DNA from: Cellulosimicrobium terreum
GTDB taxonomy: Bacteria; Actinomycetota; Actinomycetes; Actinomycetales; Cellulomonadaceae
Reading direction: 5' to 3'
Length of the DNA stretch: 64,000 nucleotides
Assembly (NCBI GenBank): GCA_014803435.1
Contig: JACYFD010000004.1
Span: 496,001-560,000, forward strand
Program-made: the position numbers and the translations under genes
The notes under the pieces: generated by a model
What the model was told of the DNA's origin: nothing
The model's input: only the letters and a program-made list of their open reading frames with translations
The model's database searches: none
Part shown: positions 52,947 through 62,965 of the stretch, piece by piece
Numbering within the stretch: position 1 is the stretch's first letter
Layout: the number at the start of each line of letters is the position of its first letter

Positions 52947-54629
52947 GTGAGAACCCGAGACGTCTCCGAGCGCGCGTCCGGCTCCGCTGCTGCCGGGGGG
53001 TACCCGTCCTCCCGCGCTGCCCGGAAGCCGGCGGACGAGCTCGGTCTGACGGTGTACGACGTCGCCCGCGACCTGCGCCGGGACGTCGCCGCGGTCGAGC
53101 TCCCGCTCGCCCTCGACGGGGCCGCGGAGGCCGCGGCGTCGCGCGACCGGCTGCTCTCCCAGCTCGACGAGCACCTGCTGCCGCGCCTGAAGGAGCTGTC
53201 GTCGCCGGCGATCGTCGTCGTCGCGGGGTCAACCGGTGCGGGGAAGTCGACGCTGTACAACTCGCTGCTCGGCGAGGAGGTGTCGCAGGCGGGGGTGCTG
53301 CGCCCCACGACGCGCGAGCCGGTCCTCGCCTTCAACCCGCTCGACGCGGACGTCATCGTCGAGGGGCCGGCGACCCGCGCGTCGCGGGTCGTCGACCACG
53401 ACGGCGTGCCGCGCGGCACGGCGCTGCTCGACGCGCCGGACCTCGACTCGTTGCTGTCGCAGAACCGCGACATCGCGTCCCAGCTGCTCGAGGCCGCGGA
53501 CCTGTGGCTCTTCGTCACGACCGCGTCCCGGTACGGCGACGCCCTGCCGTGGCAGGCCCTGGCCCGGGCGAAGGAGCGCGGTGCGAGCGTCGCGATGGTC
53601 CTCAACCGCGTCCCGCGCGAGACCCTGACCACGATCCGCGGCGACCTGCTGCAGCGTCTGCGCGACCACGGCATGGACGACGTCCCCCTGTTCGTCGTGC
53701 CCGACGTCGGCCCGCACGAGGGTCTGCTCGAGCGGTCGGTCGTGGCCCCGGTCGCGCGCTGGCTCACGATGCTCGCGGGCCCGGACCGTTCGCGCGCCGT
53801 GATCGTGCGCACCCTCAAGGGCGCGCTCGCGGCGCTGCCCGCCTGGGTCACGGGGGTGTCCGACGCCGTGGAGCAGCAGGTCACCGCCGCGGCGGACCTG
53901 CGGGACGCCGTCGACCGCGCGCTCGAGCCCGTGCGGACGAGCGCGCGCGGCGCGGTCACGCGCGGCGACGTCGCGAGCGGGACGTTGCACGCACGCTGGG
54001 CGCACGTCGTCGGGGCGGGGAAGATCGACCGGGTCGCCGTCCGCGGCGGAGTCGTGCGGTCGGGCCGGCGCAAGGGCCGGGCGCGCGACGCCGCGCTGCG
54101 GCCGTTGCTCGACGAGGTGCGGGCCGCGGCCGCCCGCACGCTTGAGGGCCAGGGCGTGACGGCGCGCGCCGCGGTGCGTACTGCCGTGCTCGGCGAGCGG
54201 ACCCTGCCGGGCGCGGACGACGTCGTCCCCGGCGACGACGAGGCGGCCACCCGGCGCGACGCGCACGCCGAGCAGCACGCCCGGGAGTGGGCCGAGCGCG
54301 GAGCCGCGGTCGTCACCGAGCTCGCCCGGGACGACGCGCCGGCGCCCGCGCGCGCGGCGGTGCGGGCGTTCGGCGGCGACGGGCTCCTCGCGATGCTGCT
54401 CGTGGCGGCAGCCGGGGACGACGACGCTGCGCGGCTCGCCCGCAGCGCGCTCGGTGACGTCGCGGACGACGCCGTGACCGCTCTCGCCGCCGACCTGGCC
54501 GACCGCGCGGTCGACATGGTCGACGACGAGGCCGCGCCGGTGCGCGAGGCGCTCGACCGGCCGTCGCTCGACGCGGACGCGGCGAGCGCGCTGCGACTAC
54601 GGCTCGCCGAGCTGAGGAGGCTCACGTGA
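52947..54629 (+). CDS. Dynamin-like GTPase, pair 1, first member
   Basis: A 560-residue GTPase. G1 is VVVAGSTGAGKSTLYNSLLG, LRPTTREPVLAF the switch I/G2 region, LLDAPDLDSLLSQN the G3 region and VAMVLNRVPRE a G4-like motif. The rest is helical. It is a paralogue of the gene at 58769 (same STGAGKST, GVLRPTTR and DLWLFVTTA blocks). Actinobacterial dynamin-like pairs such as Streptomyces DynA/DynB act at the septum; assignment to that role is inference. GTG start; the stop overlaps the next gene by GTGA. Confidence 0.85.
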   Translation: MRTRDVSERASGSAAAGGYPSSRAARKPADELGLTVYDVARDLRRDVAAVELPLALDGAAEAAASRDRLLSQLDEHLLPRLKELSSPAIVVVAGSTGAGKSTLYNSLLGEEVSQAGVLRPTTREPVLAFNPLDADVIVEGPATRASRVVDHDGVPRGTALLDAPDLDSLLSQNRDIASQLLEAADLWLFVTTASRYGDALPWQALARAKERGASVAMVLNRVPRETLTTIRGDLLQRLRDHGMDDVPLFVVPDVGPHEGLLERSVVAPVARWLTMLAGPDRSRAVIVRTLKGALAALPAWVTGVSDAVEQQVTAAADLRDAVDRALEPVRTSARGAVTRGDVASGTLHARWAHVVGAGKIDRVAVRGGVVRSGRRKGRARDAALRPLLDEVRAAAARTLEGQGVTARAAVRTAVLGERTLPGADDVVPGDDEAATRRDAHAEQHAREWAERGAAVVTELARDDAPAPARAAVRAFGGDGLLAMLLVAAAGDDDAARLARSALGDVADDAVTALAADLADRAVDMVDDEAAPVREALDRPSLDADAASALRLRLAELRRLT

Positions 54630-56212
54630 CGTCCCACGACGCCCAGCTGCGCACCCGGACCCAGGATCTCGAGGACGCGCTCGAGCTGGCGGGCGACCGG
54701 CTGGACCCCGGCGTCGCGGCGCAGGTGCGGGACGCGATCGGCGGGGTGCGTCAGCGGCTCGCGCTCGGCGTCGACCACACGGTGGTGGCCCTCGCGGGCG
54801 GCACCGGCTCGGGGAAGTCGAGCCTGTTCAACCGGGTCTCGCGGCTCGACTTCGCCGACGTCGGGGTGAAGCGACCGACGACCGCGCTCGTGACCGCCTG
54901 CTCGTGGAGCGACGCCGCGACCGCGCTGCTCGACTGGCTGGACGTCGAGCCGGACCGCCGGATCACGCGGGACGGCGAGCTCGACGCGGACGACGAGAGC
55001 GCCCTGGGCGGGCTCGTCCTCCTGGACCTGCCCGACCACGACTCGATCGAGCCTGCGCACCGCGCGGTCGTCGACCGGGTCCTGCCGCTCGTCGACCTGC
55101 TCGTGTGGGTCGTCGACCCGCAGAAGTACGCCGACGACGCGCTGCACTCGGGCTACCTGCAGAAGTCCGCGGGGCTCGAGGGGTCCATGGTGGTGGCGCT
55201 CAACCAGATCGACACCGTCCCCGAGGGGCGCCGCGACGCGCTGGTCGCGGACATGGAGCGCCTCCTGTCCGAGGACGGCCTGGCCGGTGTCTACGTCACG
55301 ACCGTCTCCGCACGCACCGGCGACGGCCTCGACGAGGTGCGCTCGCTCCTCGAGCAGGCCGTGGCCCGGCGCAGCGTCGCGGCCAGCCGCGTCGCCGGGG
55401 AGCTCGACCGGGCGGGAGCGATGCTCCTGGCCGAGACCCCGGGCGAGGTGCCGTGGACCATGAGCACGGCGGTCCAGGCGGAGGTCGACGCGCTCGTCGA
55501 CGTCACCGGCCTCGTCGGCGTCGCCGGTCAGGTCGGCGCCGCCGTCCGCAACGGCTACGGCCGGCCCGAGCAGCCGCCGGTCAACCCGGACGCCGTGTCG
55601 CTGTCCCGGTCGCGGTGGGTGTCGCGGGCCGGCAAGGCGCTGCGACCGGGGTGGCGAGCCGCCCTGGACGACGCGGTGGCCCCGGCCGCCGAGGTCGCCC
55701 GCGGCGTCGCGGACGGGTTGCGCCGGATCCCGCTCGACACCCGCGGTCCCGCCTCGGCCCGAGCGACCCGACGCGCCGCCTGGGTGGCGCTCGGCCTCGG
55801 GGTGGTCGCCGGGGTCCTGGCCGTCCTCGGTGCGCTGGACGTGATCGACATGTCCCGTCCCGTCCTGACGACGTGCGCCGTCGTCGCGGCGGTCGCCGTC
55901 GTGGGCGCCGTGGTGTGCTTCCTCATGGTGCTCCAGCTGCGGCGGACGCTGGGTCGTCGTCGCGAGCAGCAGGTGCTCGCCTCGGGTCGCGGGGCGATCG
56001 AGCGTGTCGTGCAGGAGACGATGGGTCGTCCCACGCAGGAGCTCCTCGACGCTCACCGGCGGGTGCGGGAGCTCGCGCAGTCCGCCCGTGACCGCGACCC
56101 CGCAGCCCCGCTCACCGGGGCTCTACGGTTACCCACAGGACCGGATCTGACGACCCCGTCCACAGGGGACCGTCCGGGGCCGGACCCGGAGGCCGCCAGC
56201 CCGGCACCCTGA
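54626..56212 (+). CDS. Dynamin-like membrane GTPase, pair 1, second member
   Basis: A 528-residue GTPase. G1 is VVALAGGTGSGKSSLFNRVS, G2 VKRPTTALVT, G3 LLDLPDHDSIEPAH and G4 VVALNQIDTVPEG, with DLLVWVVDPQKYADDALH between. Two membrane helices follow at about residues 390-440 (AAWVALGLGVVAGVLAVLGA, VVAAVAVVGAVVCFLMVLQL), so the protein is membrane-anchored with the GTPase in the cytosol. Paralogue of the gene at 60688. The C-terminal ~40 residues are Pro/Thr-rich. Confidence 0.86.
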   Translation: MTSHDAQLRTRTQDLEDALELAGDRLDPGVAAQVRDAIGGVRQRLALGVDHTVVALAGGTGSGKSSLFNRVSRLDFADVGVKRPTTALVTACSWSDAATALLDWLDVEPDRRITRDGELDADDESALGGLVLLDLPDHDSIEPAHRAVVDRVLPLVDLLVWVVDPQKYADDALHSGYLQKSAGLEGSMVVALNQIDTVPEGRRDALVADMERLLSEDGLAGVYVTTVSARTGDGLDEVRSLLEQAVARRSVAASRVAGELDRAGAMLLAETPGEVPWTMSTAVQAEVDALVDVTGLVGVAGQVGAAVRNGYGRPEQPPVNPDAVSLSRSRWVSRAGKALRPGWRAALDDAVAPAAEVARGVADGLRRIPLDTRGPASARATRRAAWVALGLGVVAGVLAVLGALDVIDMSRPVLTTCAVVAAVAVVGAVVCFLMVLQLRRTLGRRREQQVLASGRGAIERVVQETMGRPTQELLDAHRRVRELAQSARDRDPAAPLTGALRLPTGPDLTTPSTGDRPGPDPEAASPAP

Positions 56213-56214
56213 GG

Positions 56215-56241
56215 GCGAGGCCGGGACGGACCCGGCCTCGC
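56215..56241 (+). terminator. Hairpin between the GTPase pair and ssb
   Basis: GCGAGGCCGGG pairs perfectly with CCCGGCCTCGC around ACGGA. It ends only 17 bases before the ssb ATG, so it may terminate the GTPase transcript or act as a leader structure for ssb. Confidence 0.6.
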
Positions 56242-56258
56242 ACACCTCGGGAGGCACC

Positions 56259-56729
56259 ATGCACGGTGACGTCACGGTCACGCTGTCCGGGTTCGTCGCG
56301 ACGAGCCCCACCCTGTTCCCGTCGGAGACGGGCAACGACTTCACGAGCTTCCGCATGGCCCAGACCCGTCGCTACCTCGACCGTGAGCGCGGCGAGTGGG
56401 TCGACGGGCGGACCGTCTGGTTCACGGTCAAGGCGTGGAAGAACGCCGCCCGGAACGTCGCGACGTCGCTGCACAAGGGCGACCCCGTCGTCGTGACGGG
56501 TCGGCTCGCGCAGGACGAGTGGACCGGCCCGGACGGCGCTCCGCGCACGAGCCTCGTCGTCGAGGCGAGCGCGCTCGGCCCCGACCTCACCCTCGGGGAG
56601 GCGAGGTTCGCGCGCACGGTGCACCGCCGCGAGGAGGTGGGGGAGCCGGAGGTCGGGTCGCCGGACGGCGGGGAGCCGGGAACGCTCGAGGCCGAGGTGC
56701 GCGGGGAGGAGCTGGTCGCCGCCACCTGA
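56259..56729 (+). CDS. ssb: Single-stranded DNA-binding protein paralogue
   Basis: A 156-residue SSB with an N-terminal OB fold: VTVTLSGFVATSPTLFPSET, TSFRMAQTRRYLDRERGEW and FTVKAWKNAARNVATSLHKG, then DPVVVTGRLAQDEWTGPDG. The C-terminus ends EELVAAT and lacks the DDxPF protein-interaction tip of the main replicative SSB, and no rpsF/rpsR neighbours are present. It is thus the SsbB-like second protein of actinobacteria. ATG with GGGAGG upstream. Confidence 0.92.
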   Translation: MHGDVTVTLSGFVATSPTLFPSETGNDFTSFRMAQTRRYLDRERGEWVDGRTVWFTVKAWKNAARNVATSLHKGDPVVVTGRLAQDEWTGPDGAPRTSLVVEASALGPDLTLGEARFARTVHRREEVGEPEVGSPDGGEPGTLEAEVRGEELVAAT

Positions 56730-56737
56730 GCCCGGTC

Positions 56738-56773
56738 GCGGGACGCGGCGACCCTCGAGAACCCGCGTCCCGC
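56738..56773 (+). terminator. Terminator after ssb
   Basis: GCGGGACGCGG (56738-56748) pairs with CCGCGTCCCGC (56763-56773) with a 14-base loop. Confidence 0.6.
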
Positions 56774-56802
56774 TCCGACCGCGTAGTCTGAGTGGTCGAC
56801 GA

Positions 56803-56826
56803 TCCTGAGCGGCGTCCTGAGCGGCG
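56803..56826 (+). repeat. Tandem 12-base repeat in the ettA leader
   Basis: TCCTGAGCGGCG occurs twice in a row 84 bases before the ettA start. A TAGTCT box lies just upstream. Possible regulator site or leader element. Confidence 0.4.
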
Positions 56827-56909
56827 ACTTGCGTGGCATCTTGTGTGGCTCAGCGGGCCCGGGTCGACCCCCAGACCGATCCCCAGACGAAACGGTGGAA
56901 CAACAGGCT

Positions 56910-58592
<1,683 letters not shown>

Positions 58593-58602
58593 TCGGTTCG
58601 TC

Positions 58603-58636
58603 GACGCCGGGTGGTCCCTTCGGGCCGCCCGGCGTC
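58603..58636 (+). terminator. Terminator after ettA
   Basis: GACGCCGGG pairs with CCCGGCGTC, extended with minor mismatches to a TTCG tetraloop. The remaining 130 bases to the next gene hold only its promoter. Confidence 0.65.
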
Positions 58637-58756
58637 CACGACGGCGCGCGCGGGTCGACCATCCGGTCGCTCGTGCCTCGCGACCTCCCGCCAGACCCGC
58701 CACGATCCGCGCGGCGCGGGGTGGGTCGTGGGCGCGCCTGGGGTGCGGGGCTGCGG

Positions 58757-58762
58757 CAGACT
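58757..58762 (+). promoter_or_regulatory. -10 box of the second GTPase pair (leaderless)
   Basis: CAGACT, 6 bases, then the ATG at 58769. Confidence 0.4.
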
Positions 58763-58768
58763 GTCGGG

Positions 58769-60691
58769 ATGACGGAGCCCGGTGCGCGCGAGGACGACGC
58801 GACAGCCGGGCTCGTCGAGGCGCTGGAGATCCTGCGGTCGCGCCTCGCAGGCGTGCGTCTGGCGCTGGAGCTGCCCGGGGTGCGGTCCGCGCGCCACGAG
58901 CTCGCGGTCGCCGTGGACCAGCTCGACGACTACCTGCTGCCGCGCCTGCGCTCGCACGCCGCACCGCTGCTCGTGGTCGTCGGCGGGTCGACGGGCGCGG
59001 GCAAGTCCACGCTCGTCAACTCCGTGCTGGGTGAGCACGTCTCGGCGCCGGGTGTCCTGCGCCCGACGACGCGCGCGCCCGTGCTCGTGCACCACCCGCT
59101 CGACGAGCGCTGGTTCTCCACGGACCGGGTGCTGCCCGGGCTGCCGCGTGTCACCACGCAGGGCACGGGCGCGGGGGCGGGCACCGCAGCCGGCGCGGGC
59201 CGGTCGCTGCGGCTCGTCCCGAGCGACGCGCTGCCGCAGGGCCTGGCCCTCGTCGACGCGCCGGACGTCGACTCGGTCGAGACGGCGAACCGTGAGCTCG
59301 CCGCCCAGCTCCTCGCCGCAGCCGACCTGTGGCTCTTCGTCACGACCGCGGCACGCTACGCGGACGCCGTGCCGTGGGACCTGCTGCACCGCGCGGTCGA
59401 GCGGCGCACGCAGGTAGCGATGGTGCTCGACCGGGTCGACCCGGGCGCCGAGGCCGTGGCCGACGACCTGCGCCGCATGATGGACGGCAACGGTCTGGGC
59501 ACCGCACCCCTGTTCTCGATCGGGGAGGCCCCGCTCGTCGACGGCCTCCTGCCGGAGCACGCGGTCGGCACGCTGTCCGCGTGGCTGTCCGACCTCGGTG
59601 GCGACGCCGGCGCGCGTGAGCGCGTCGCCACCGCCACCCGGGACGGCGCGATCGACGACCTGGTGCGTCGGGCCGTCCATGTCGCTGCGGCCGCCGACGA
59701 GCAGGCTGCCTCCGACGCGCGGCTGCGCGACCTGGTGGCCCGGGCCTACGCCGACGCGGCGGTCACCGTCGAGGGGGCGACGAGCGACGGTGCGCTCCTG
59801 CGCGGGGAGGTGCTGGCGCGCTGGCAGGACTTCGTCGGGACGAGCGAGATCTTCCGGTCGGTGGAGCAGGGCGTCGGACGCGTCCGTGACGCGGTCGCGG
59901 CATTCTTCCGCGGGCGACCCGCCCAGGCGCCGCAGGTCGAGCAGGCGATCGCGCACGGCCTCGAAGCCGTCATGGTCGACGCCGCGGAGTCCGCCGCCGA
60001 GCGGGCCTACGGCTCCTGGCGCGCGGACCCGGCGGGCGAGGCGCTGCTCGACGGCCTCGACCTGTCGCGGGCGTCGGCGGGGCTGCGGGCGGACGTCGCC
60101 GAGCAGATCCGCGCGTGGCAGGGCGACGTCCTCGACCTCGTCCGCGAGCAGGGTGCGGGAAAGCGCGGCGCCGCACGCGCCCTGTCGTTCGGCCTCAACG
60201 GTCTCGGCCTGAGCCTCATGGTCGTGGTGTTCGCGTCCACCGGCGGGCTCACGGGGGCGGAGATCGGCATCGCCGGCGGGACGGCGCTGCTCGCCCAGAA
60301 GCTGCTCGAGGCGGTGTTCGGCGACGACGCCGTGCGCCGCCTCACCCGCACCGCGCGCGAGCGGCTCGCCGAGCGGACGGCCACCGTGCTCGACGTCGAG
60401 TCGGCGCGGTACACGGTCCAGCTCGACGCGCTCGGCACCACGGACGCCACCGACGCCGCGCACGGCGTGCGGGACACCGCCCGCGGCGTCGAGCACGCGG
60501 CCCGGGCGGAGCGGTCCGCCCGGCCCGACGTGCAGTCCGCCCCCCGGCATGCGGCACCCGCGCTGCGCGGAGCGCACTCCACCGGACCCGGGGACGCTGT
60601 GGCGACGGGGGCCGAAGTGGCTGACGACGGTGCGCGGTCCCGGCAGGCCCGGTGGCGACGGCTGTTCCGCCGGGGTGGGGCGAGCCGATGA
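58769..60691 (+). CDS. Dynamin-like GTPase, pair 2, first member
   Basis: A 640-residue GTPase, paralogue of the gene at 52947. G1 is VVGGSTGAGKSTLVNSVLGE, then GVLRPTTRAPVLVH, LVDAPDVDSVETANRELAAQ and ADLWLFVTTAARYADAVPWD; the G4 region is VAMVLDRVDPG. Unlike pair 1, it has a hydrophobic hairpin (LGLSLMVVVFASTGGLTGAE and GIAGGTALLAQKLLEAVFG) that could insert into membrane, and an Ala/Arg-rich tail ending RLFRRGGASR. Overlaps the next gene by ATGA. Confidence 0.85.
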   Translation: MTEPGAREDDATAGLVEALEILRSRLAGVRLALELPGVRSARHELAVAVDQLDDYLLPRLRSHAAPLLVVVGGSTGAGKSTLVNSVLGEHVSAPGVLRPTTRAPVLVHHPLDERWFSTDRVLPGLPRVTTQGTGAGAGTAAGAGRSLRLVPSDALPQGLALVDAPDVDSVETANRELAAQLLAAADLWLFVTTAARYADAVPWDLLHRAVERRTQVAMVLDRVDPGAEAVADDLRRMMDGNGLGTAPLFSIGEAPLVDGLLPEHAVGTLSAWLSDLGGDAGARERVATATRDGAIDDLVRRAVHVAAAADEQAASDARLRDLVARAYADAAVTVEGATSDGALLRGEVLARWQDFVGTSEIFRSVEQGVGRVRDAVAAFFRGRPAQAPQVEQAIAHGLEAVMVDAAESAAERAYGSWRADPAGEALLDGLDLSRASAGLRADVAEQIRAWQGDVLDLVREQGAGKRGAARALSFGLNGLGLSLMVVVFASTGGLTGAEIGIAGGTALLAQKLLEAVFGDDAVRRLTRTARERLAERTATVLDVESARYTVQLDALGTTDATDAAHGVRDTARGVEHAARAERSARPDVQSAPRHAAPALRGAHSTGPGDAVATGAEVADDGARSRQARWRRLFRRGGASR

Positions 60692-62391
60692 GGATCGAGC
60701 TGCGGGACCGCGTGGCGGCCCTCGAAGCCGCGGTGCGTGACGGCGAGGGCAGGCTCGACCCCGACCTCCTTGCCGAGGGACGCTCGGTCGTCACGCACGC
60801 GAGCGCGCGGTCGGGCCTGTCCGCCGACCACACGGTCGTGGCCCTCGCCGGTGCGACGGGGTCGGGGAAGTCGTCGGTCCTCAACGCTCTCGCCGGTACC
60901 GAGCTCGCGGACGTCGGGCTGCGACGCCCGACCACCTCGCGCGCGCTCGCCGCCGTGTGGGCGTCCGGTCGGGCGTCCGACGCGCTGCTCGACTGGCTCG
61001 AGGTGCGGCGCCGGCACGAGATGTCGACGCCGCTCGCCGCGGGTGACCCGGACGACGCCCCCGGTGGACTACGACGGTTGCTCCGGGCCCGGTCGTCCAC
61101 CGACGTGACGCCCGGCCTCGTGCTGCTGGACCTGCCGGACCACGACTCGGTCGTGGTCGAGCACCGGGTGCGCGCCGAGCGCCTCGTCGAGCGGGCAGAC
61201 CTCCTCGTCTGGGTCGTCGACCCGCAGAAGTACGCCGACGCGGCCCTGCACGAGCGCTACCTGCGCCCGCTCGCCGACCACGCGGGCATCATGGTCGTGG
61301 TGCTCAACCAGGTCGATCGCCTGACGCCCGACGAGGCCGCGGCGTGCCTCGCGGACCTGCGGCGCCGGGTGGCGGAGGACGGTCTGGCCCAGGTCCGCGT
61401 CCTCGGGGTGTCGGCGCGCACGGGCGAGGGGCTCGACGACCTGCGCGCGCTGCTCGCGGACGCGGCCGCGCGGCGTCGGGCTGCCAACGACCGGCTCACG
61501 GCCGACGTGAGCGGGGTAGCGCGCCGCATCGCCGCCGCGTGCGGCACGCCGCCAGAGGACCGCGAGGTGCGCCGGGCCCGCGACGATCTCGTCGACGCGT
61601 TCGAGACGACGGCCGGCGTGCCGGGCGTCGTGACCGCCGTGCGCCGTGCGGCGCTGCGGGACGCGCGCGCGGCGACAGGCTGGCCCGTGACGCGGTGGGT
61701 GATCCGGTTCCGGCCCGACCCGCTGCGCCGGCTCGGGCTGCGCCCGGCCGCTGGTTCCGGCCTGCCGCGCGCCGCAGGCCCGGGGGACGACGCACCGCCG
61801 GAGCTCGCGCGCACCTCGCTGCCCAGCCCGCCGTACGCGGCGCGCGCGGGCGCCCACACCGCCGTCCGGGCGTACGTCGCGACGTCGACCCGCGGGGTCC
61901 CGGACGCGTGGACGCTGGCCGCGCGGCGTCGCGCCGCGGCGTCGATCGGCGGTCTCTCGGACGCCCTCGACCGGTCGGTCGTGGGCACCGACCTGGAGGC
62001 GTCCCGCCGGCCGCGGTGGTGGCGCGTCGTCGGCGTGCTGCAGTGGCTCGTCCTCGCCGCGCTCGTGGTCGGGCTCGGGTGGCTCGCCGCCCTGTGGGGG
62101 TTCGTCTACCTCCGGCTCCCCGAGCCGCCCACACCGGTGCTCACGCTCGGCAGCGGCGAGCTGCCGTGGCCCACCCTGCTCGCGCTGGGTGGAGCCCTCG
62201 CGGGGATCCTCCTCGCGCTCGTCTCGCGCGCGGCGGCGGCGGTGGGTGCACGACGGCGCGCGGCCCGGGTCCGCCGCCGGCTGCGCGAGGCCGTGGGCAG
62301 GGTCGCCGACGAGCTCGTGCGCCTGCCCCTCAGCGAGGAGCTCGACGCGCTGGCGCGGTGTCGCGCCGCGGCCACGATCGCCGCGTCCTGA
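60688..62391 (+). CDS. Dynamin-like membrane GTPase, pair 2, second member
   Basis: A 567-residue GTPase, paralogue of the gene at 54626. G1 is VVALAGATGSGKSSVLNALA, G2 LRRPTTSRAL, G3 LLDLPDHDSVVVEH and G4 VVLNQVDRLTPDE. DLLVWVVDPQKYADAALH is nearly identical to the pair 1 protein. Two membrane helices near the C-terminus (VLQWLVLAALVVGLGWLAAL and LLALGGALAGILLALVSRAA) anchor it. The middle part differs freely from pair 1, arguing for an old duplication. Confidence 0.86.
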   Translation: MRIELRDRVAALEAAVRDGEGRLDPDLLAEGRSVVTHASARSGLSADHTVVALAGATGSGKSSVLNALAGTELADVGLRRPTTSRALAAVWASGRASDALLDWLEVRRRHEMSTPLAAGDPDDAPGGLRRLLRARSSTDVTPGLVLLDLPDHDSVVVEHRVRAERLVERADLLVWVVDPQKYADAALHERYLRPLADHAGIMVVVLNQVDRLTPDEAAACLADLRRRVAEDGLAQVRVLGVSARTGEGLDDLRALLADAAARRRAANDRLTADVSGVARRIAAACGTPPEDREVRRARDDLVDAFETTAGVPGVVTAVRRAALRDARAATGWPVTRWVIRFRPDPLRRLGLRPAAGSGLPRAAGPGDDAPPELARTSLPSPPYAARAGAHTAVRAYVATSTRGVPDAWTLAARRRAAASIGGLSDALDRSVVGTDLEASRRPRWWRVVGVLQWLVLAALVVGLGWLAALWGFVYLRLPEPPTPVLTLGSGELPWPTLLALGGALAGILLALVSRAAAAVGARRRAARVRRRLREAVGRVADELVRLPLSEELDALARCRAAATIAAS

Positions 62392-62449
62392 CCCTGCTCG
62401 CGGCAGGCAGAATGGACGGCGCACCTGGCCGTCGCTCGAGAGGACCCCC

Positions 62450-62950
62450 ATGACCCGCCTGCACGTCCCCGTCGCCCTGCGCTGGTCGGATCTCGACGCG
62501 TACGCCCACGTGAACAACGTGGAGATGTTCCGGCTGCTCGAGGACGCGCGCATCACGGCGTTCTGGACGCACCCGGACGCGGGGGAGGGCGCGTGGTCGA
62601 CGGCCGTCCTCGAGACCGGCCCGCACGCGACGAGCCACACGCTCGTCGCGCGCCAGGAGATCCAGTACCTGCGCCCGCTCGGGTTCACGCGCACACCGGT
62701 GCGGGTCGAGCTCTGGGTCGGGCACCTGGGCGGCGCGAGCATCGAGGTCTGCTACGAGGTGCACGACGGCGTCCCCGGCGGCTTCGGCCGCACCGGCCCC
62801 ACCTCGGGCGGCGAGCCGTACGCGAAGGCCACCACGACGATCGTCGTGGTGGACGCCGCGACGGGGCGGCCTCGCCGGCTCACCGACGTCGAGCGCGGGG
62901 CCTGGGAGCCGTACGTCGAGGAGCCGCTCGCGTTCCGGCGCCGGAGCTGA
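62450..62950 (+). CDS. Acyl-CoA thioesterase, 4HBT (hotdog) family
   Basis: A 166-residue thioesterase. LRWSDLDAYAHVNNVEMFRL is the 4-hydroxybenzoyl-CoA thioesterase motif with the catalytic Asp; ARQEIQYLRPLGFTRTPVRV and GGASIEVCYEVHDG form the rest of the hotdog fold. ATG 62450 follows AGAGGA. 15 bases separate it from the convergent gene at the right edge. Confidence 0.93.
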   Translation: MTRLHVPVALRWSDLDAYAHVNNVEMFRLLEDARITAFWTHPDAGEGAWSTAVLETGPHATSHTLVARQEIQYLRPLGFTRTPVRVELWVGHLGGASIEVCYEVHDGVPGGFGRTGPTSGGEPYAKATTTIVVVDAATGRPRRLTDVERGAWEPYVEEPLAFRRRS

Positions 62951-62965
62951 GCGGGCCCCGGTCCG

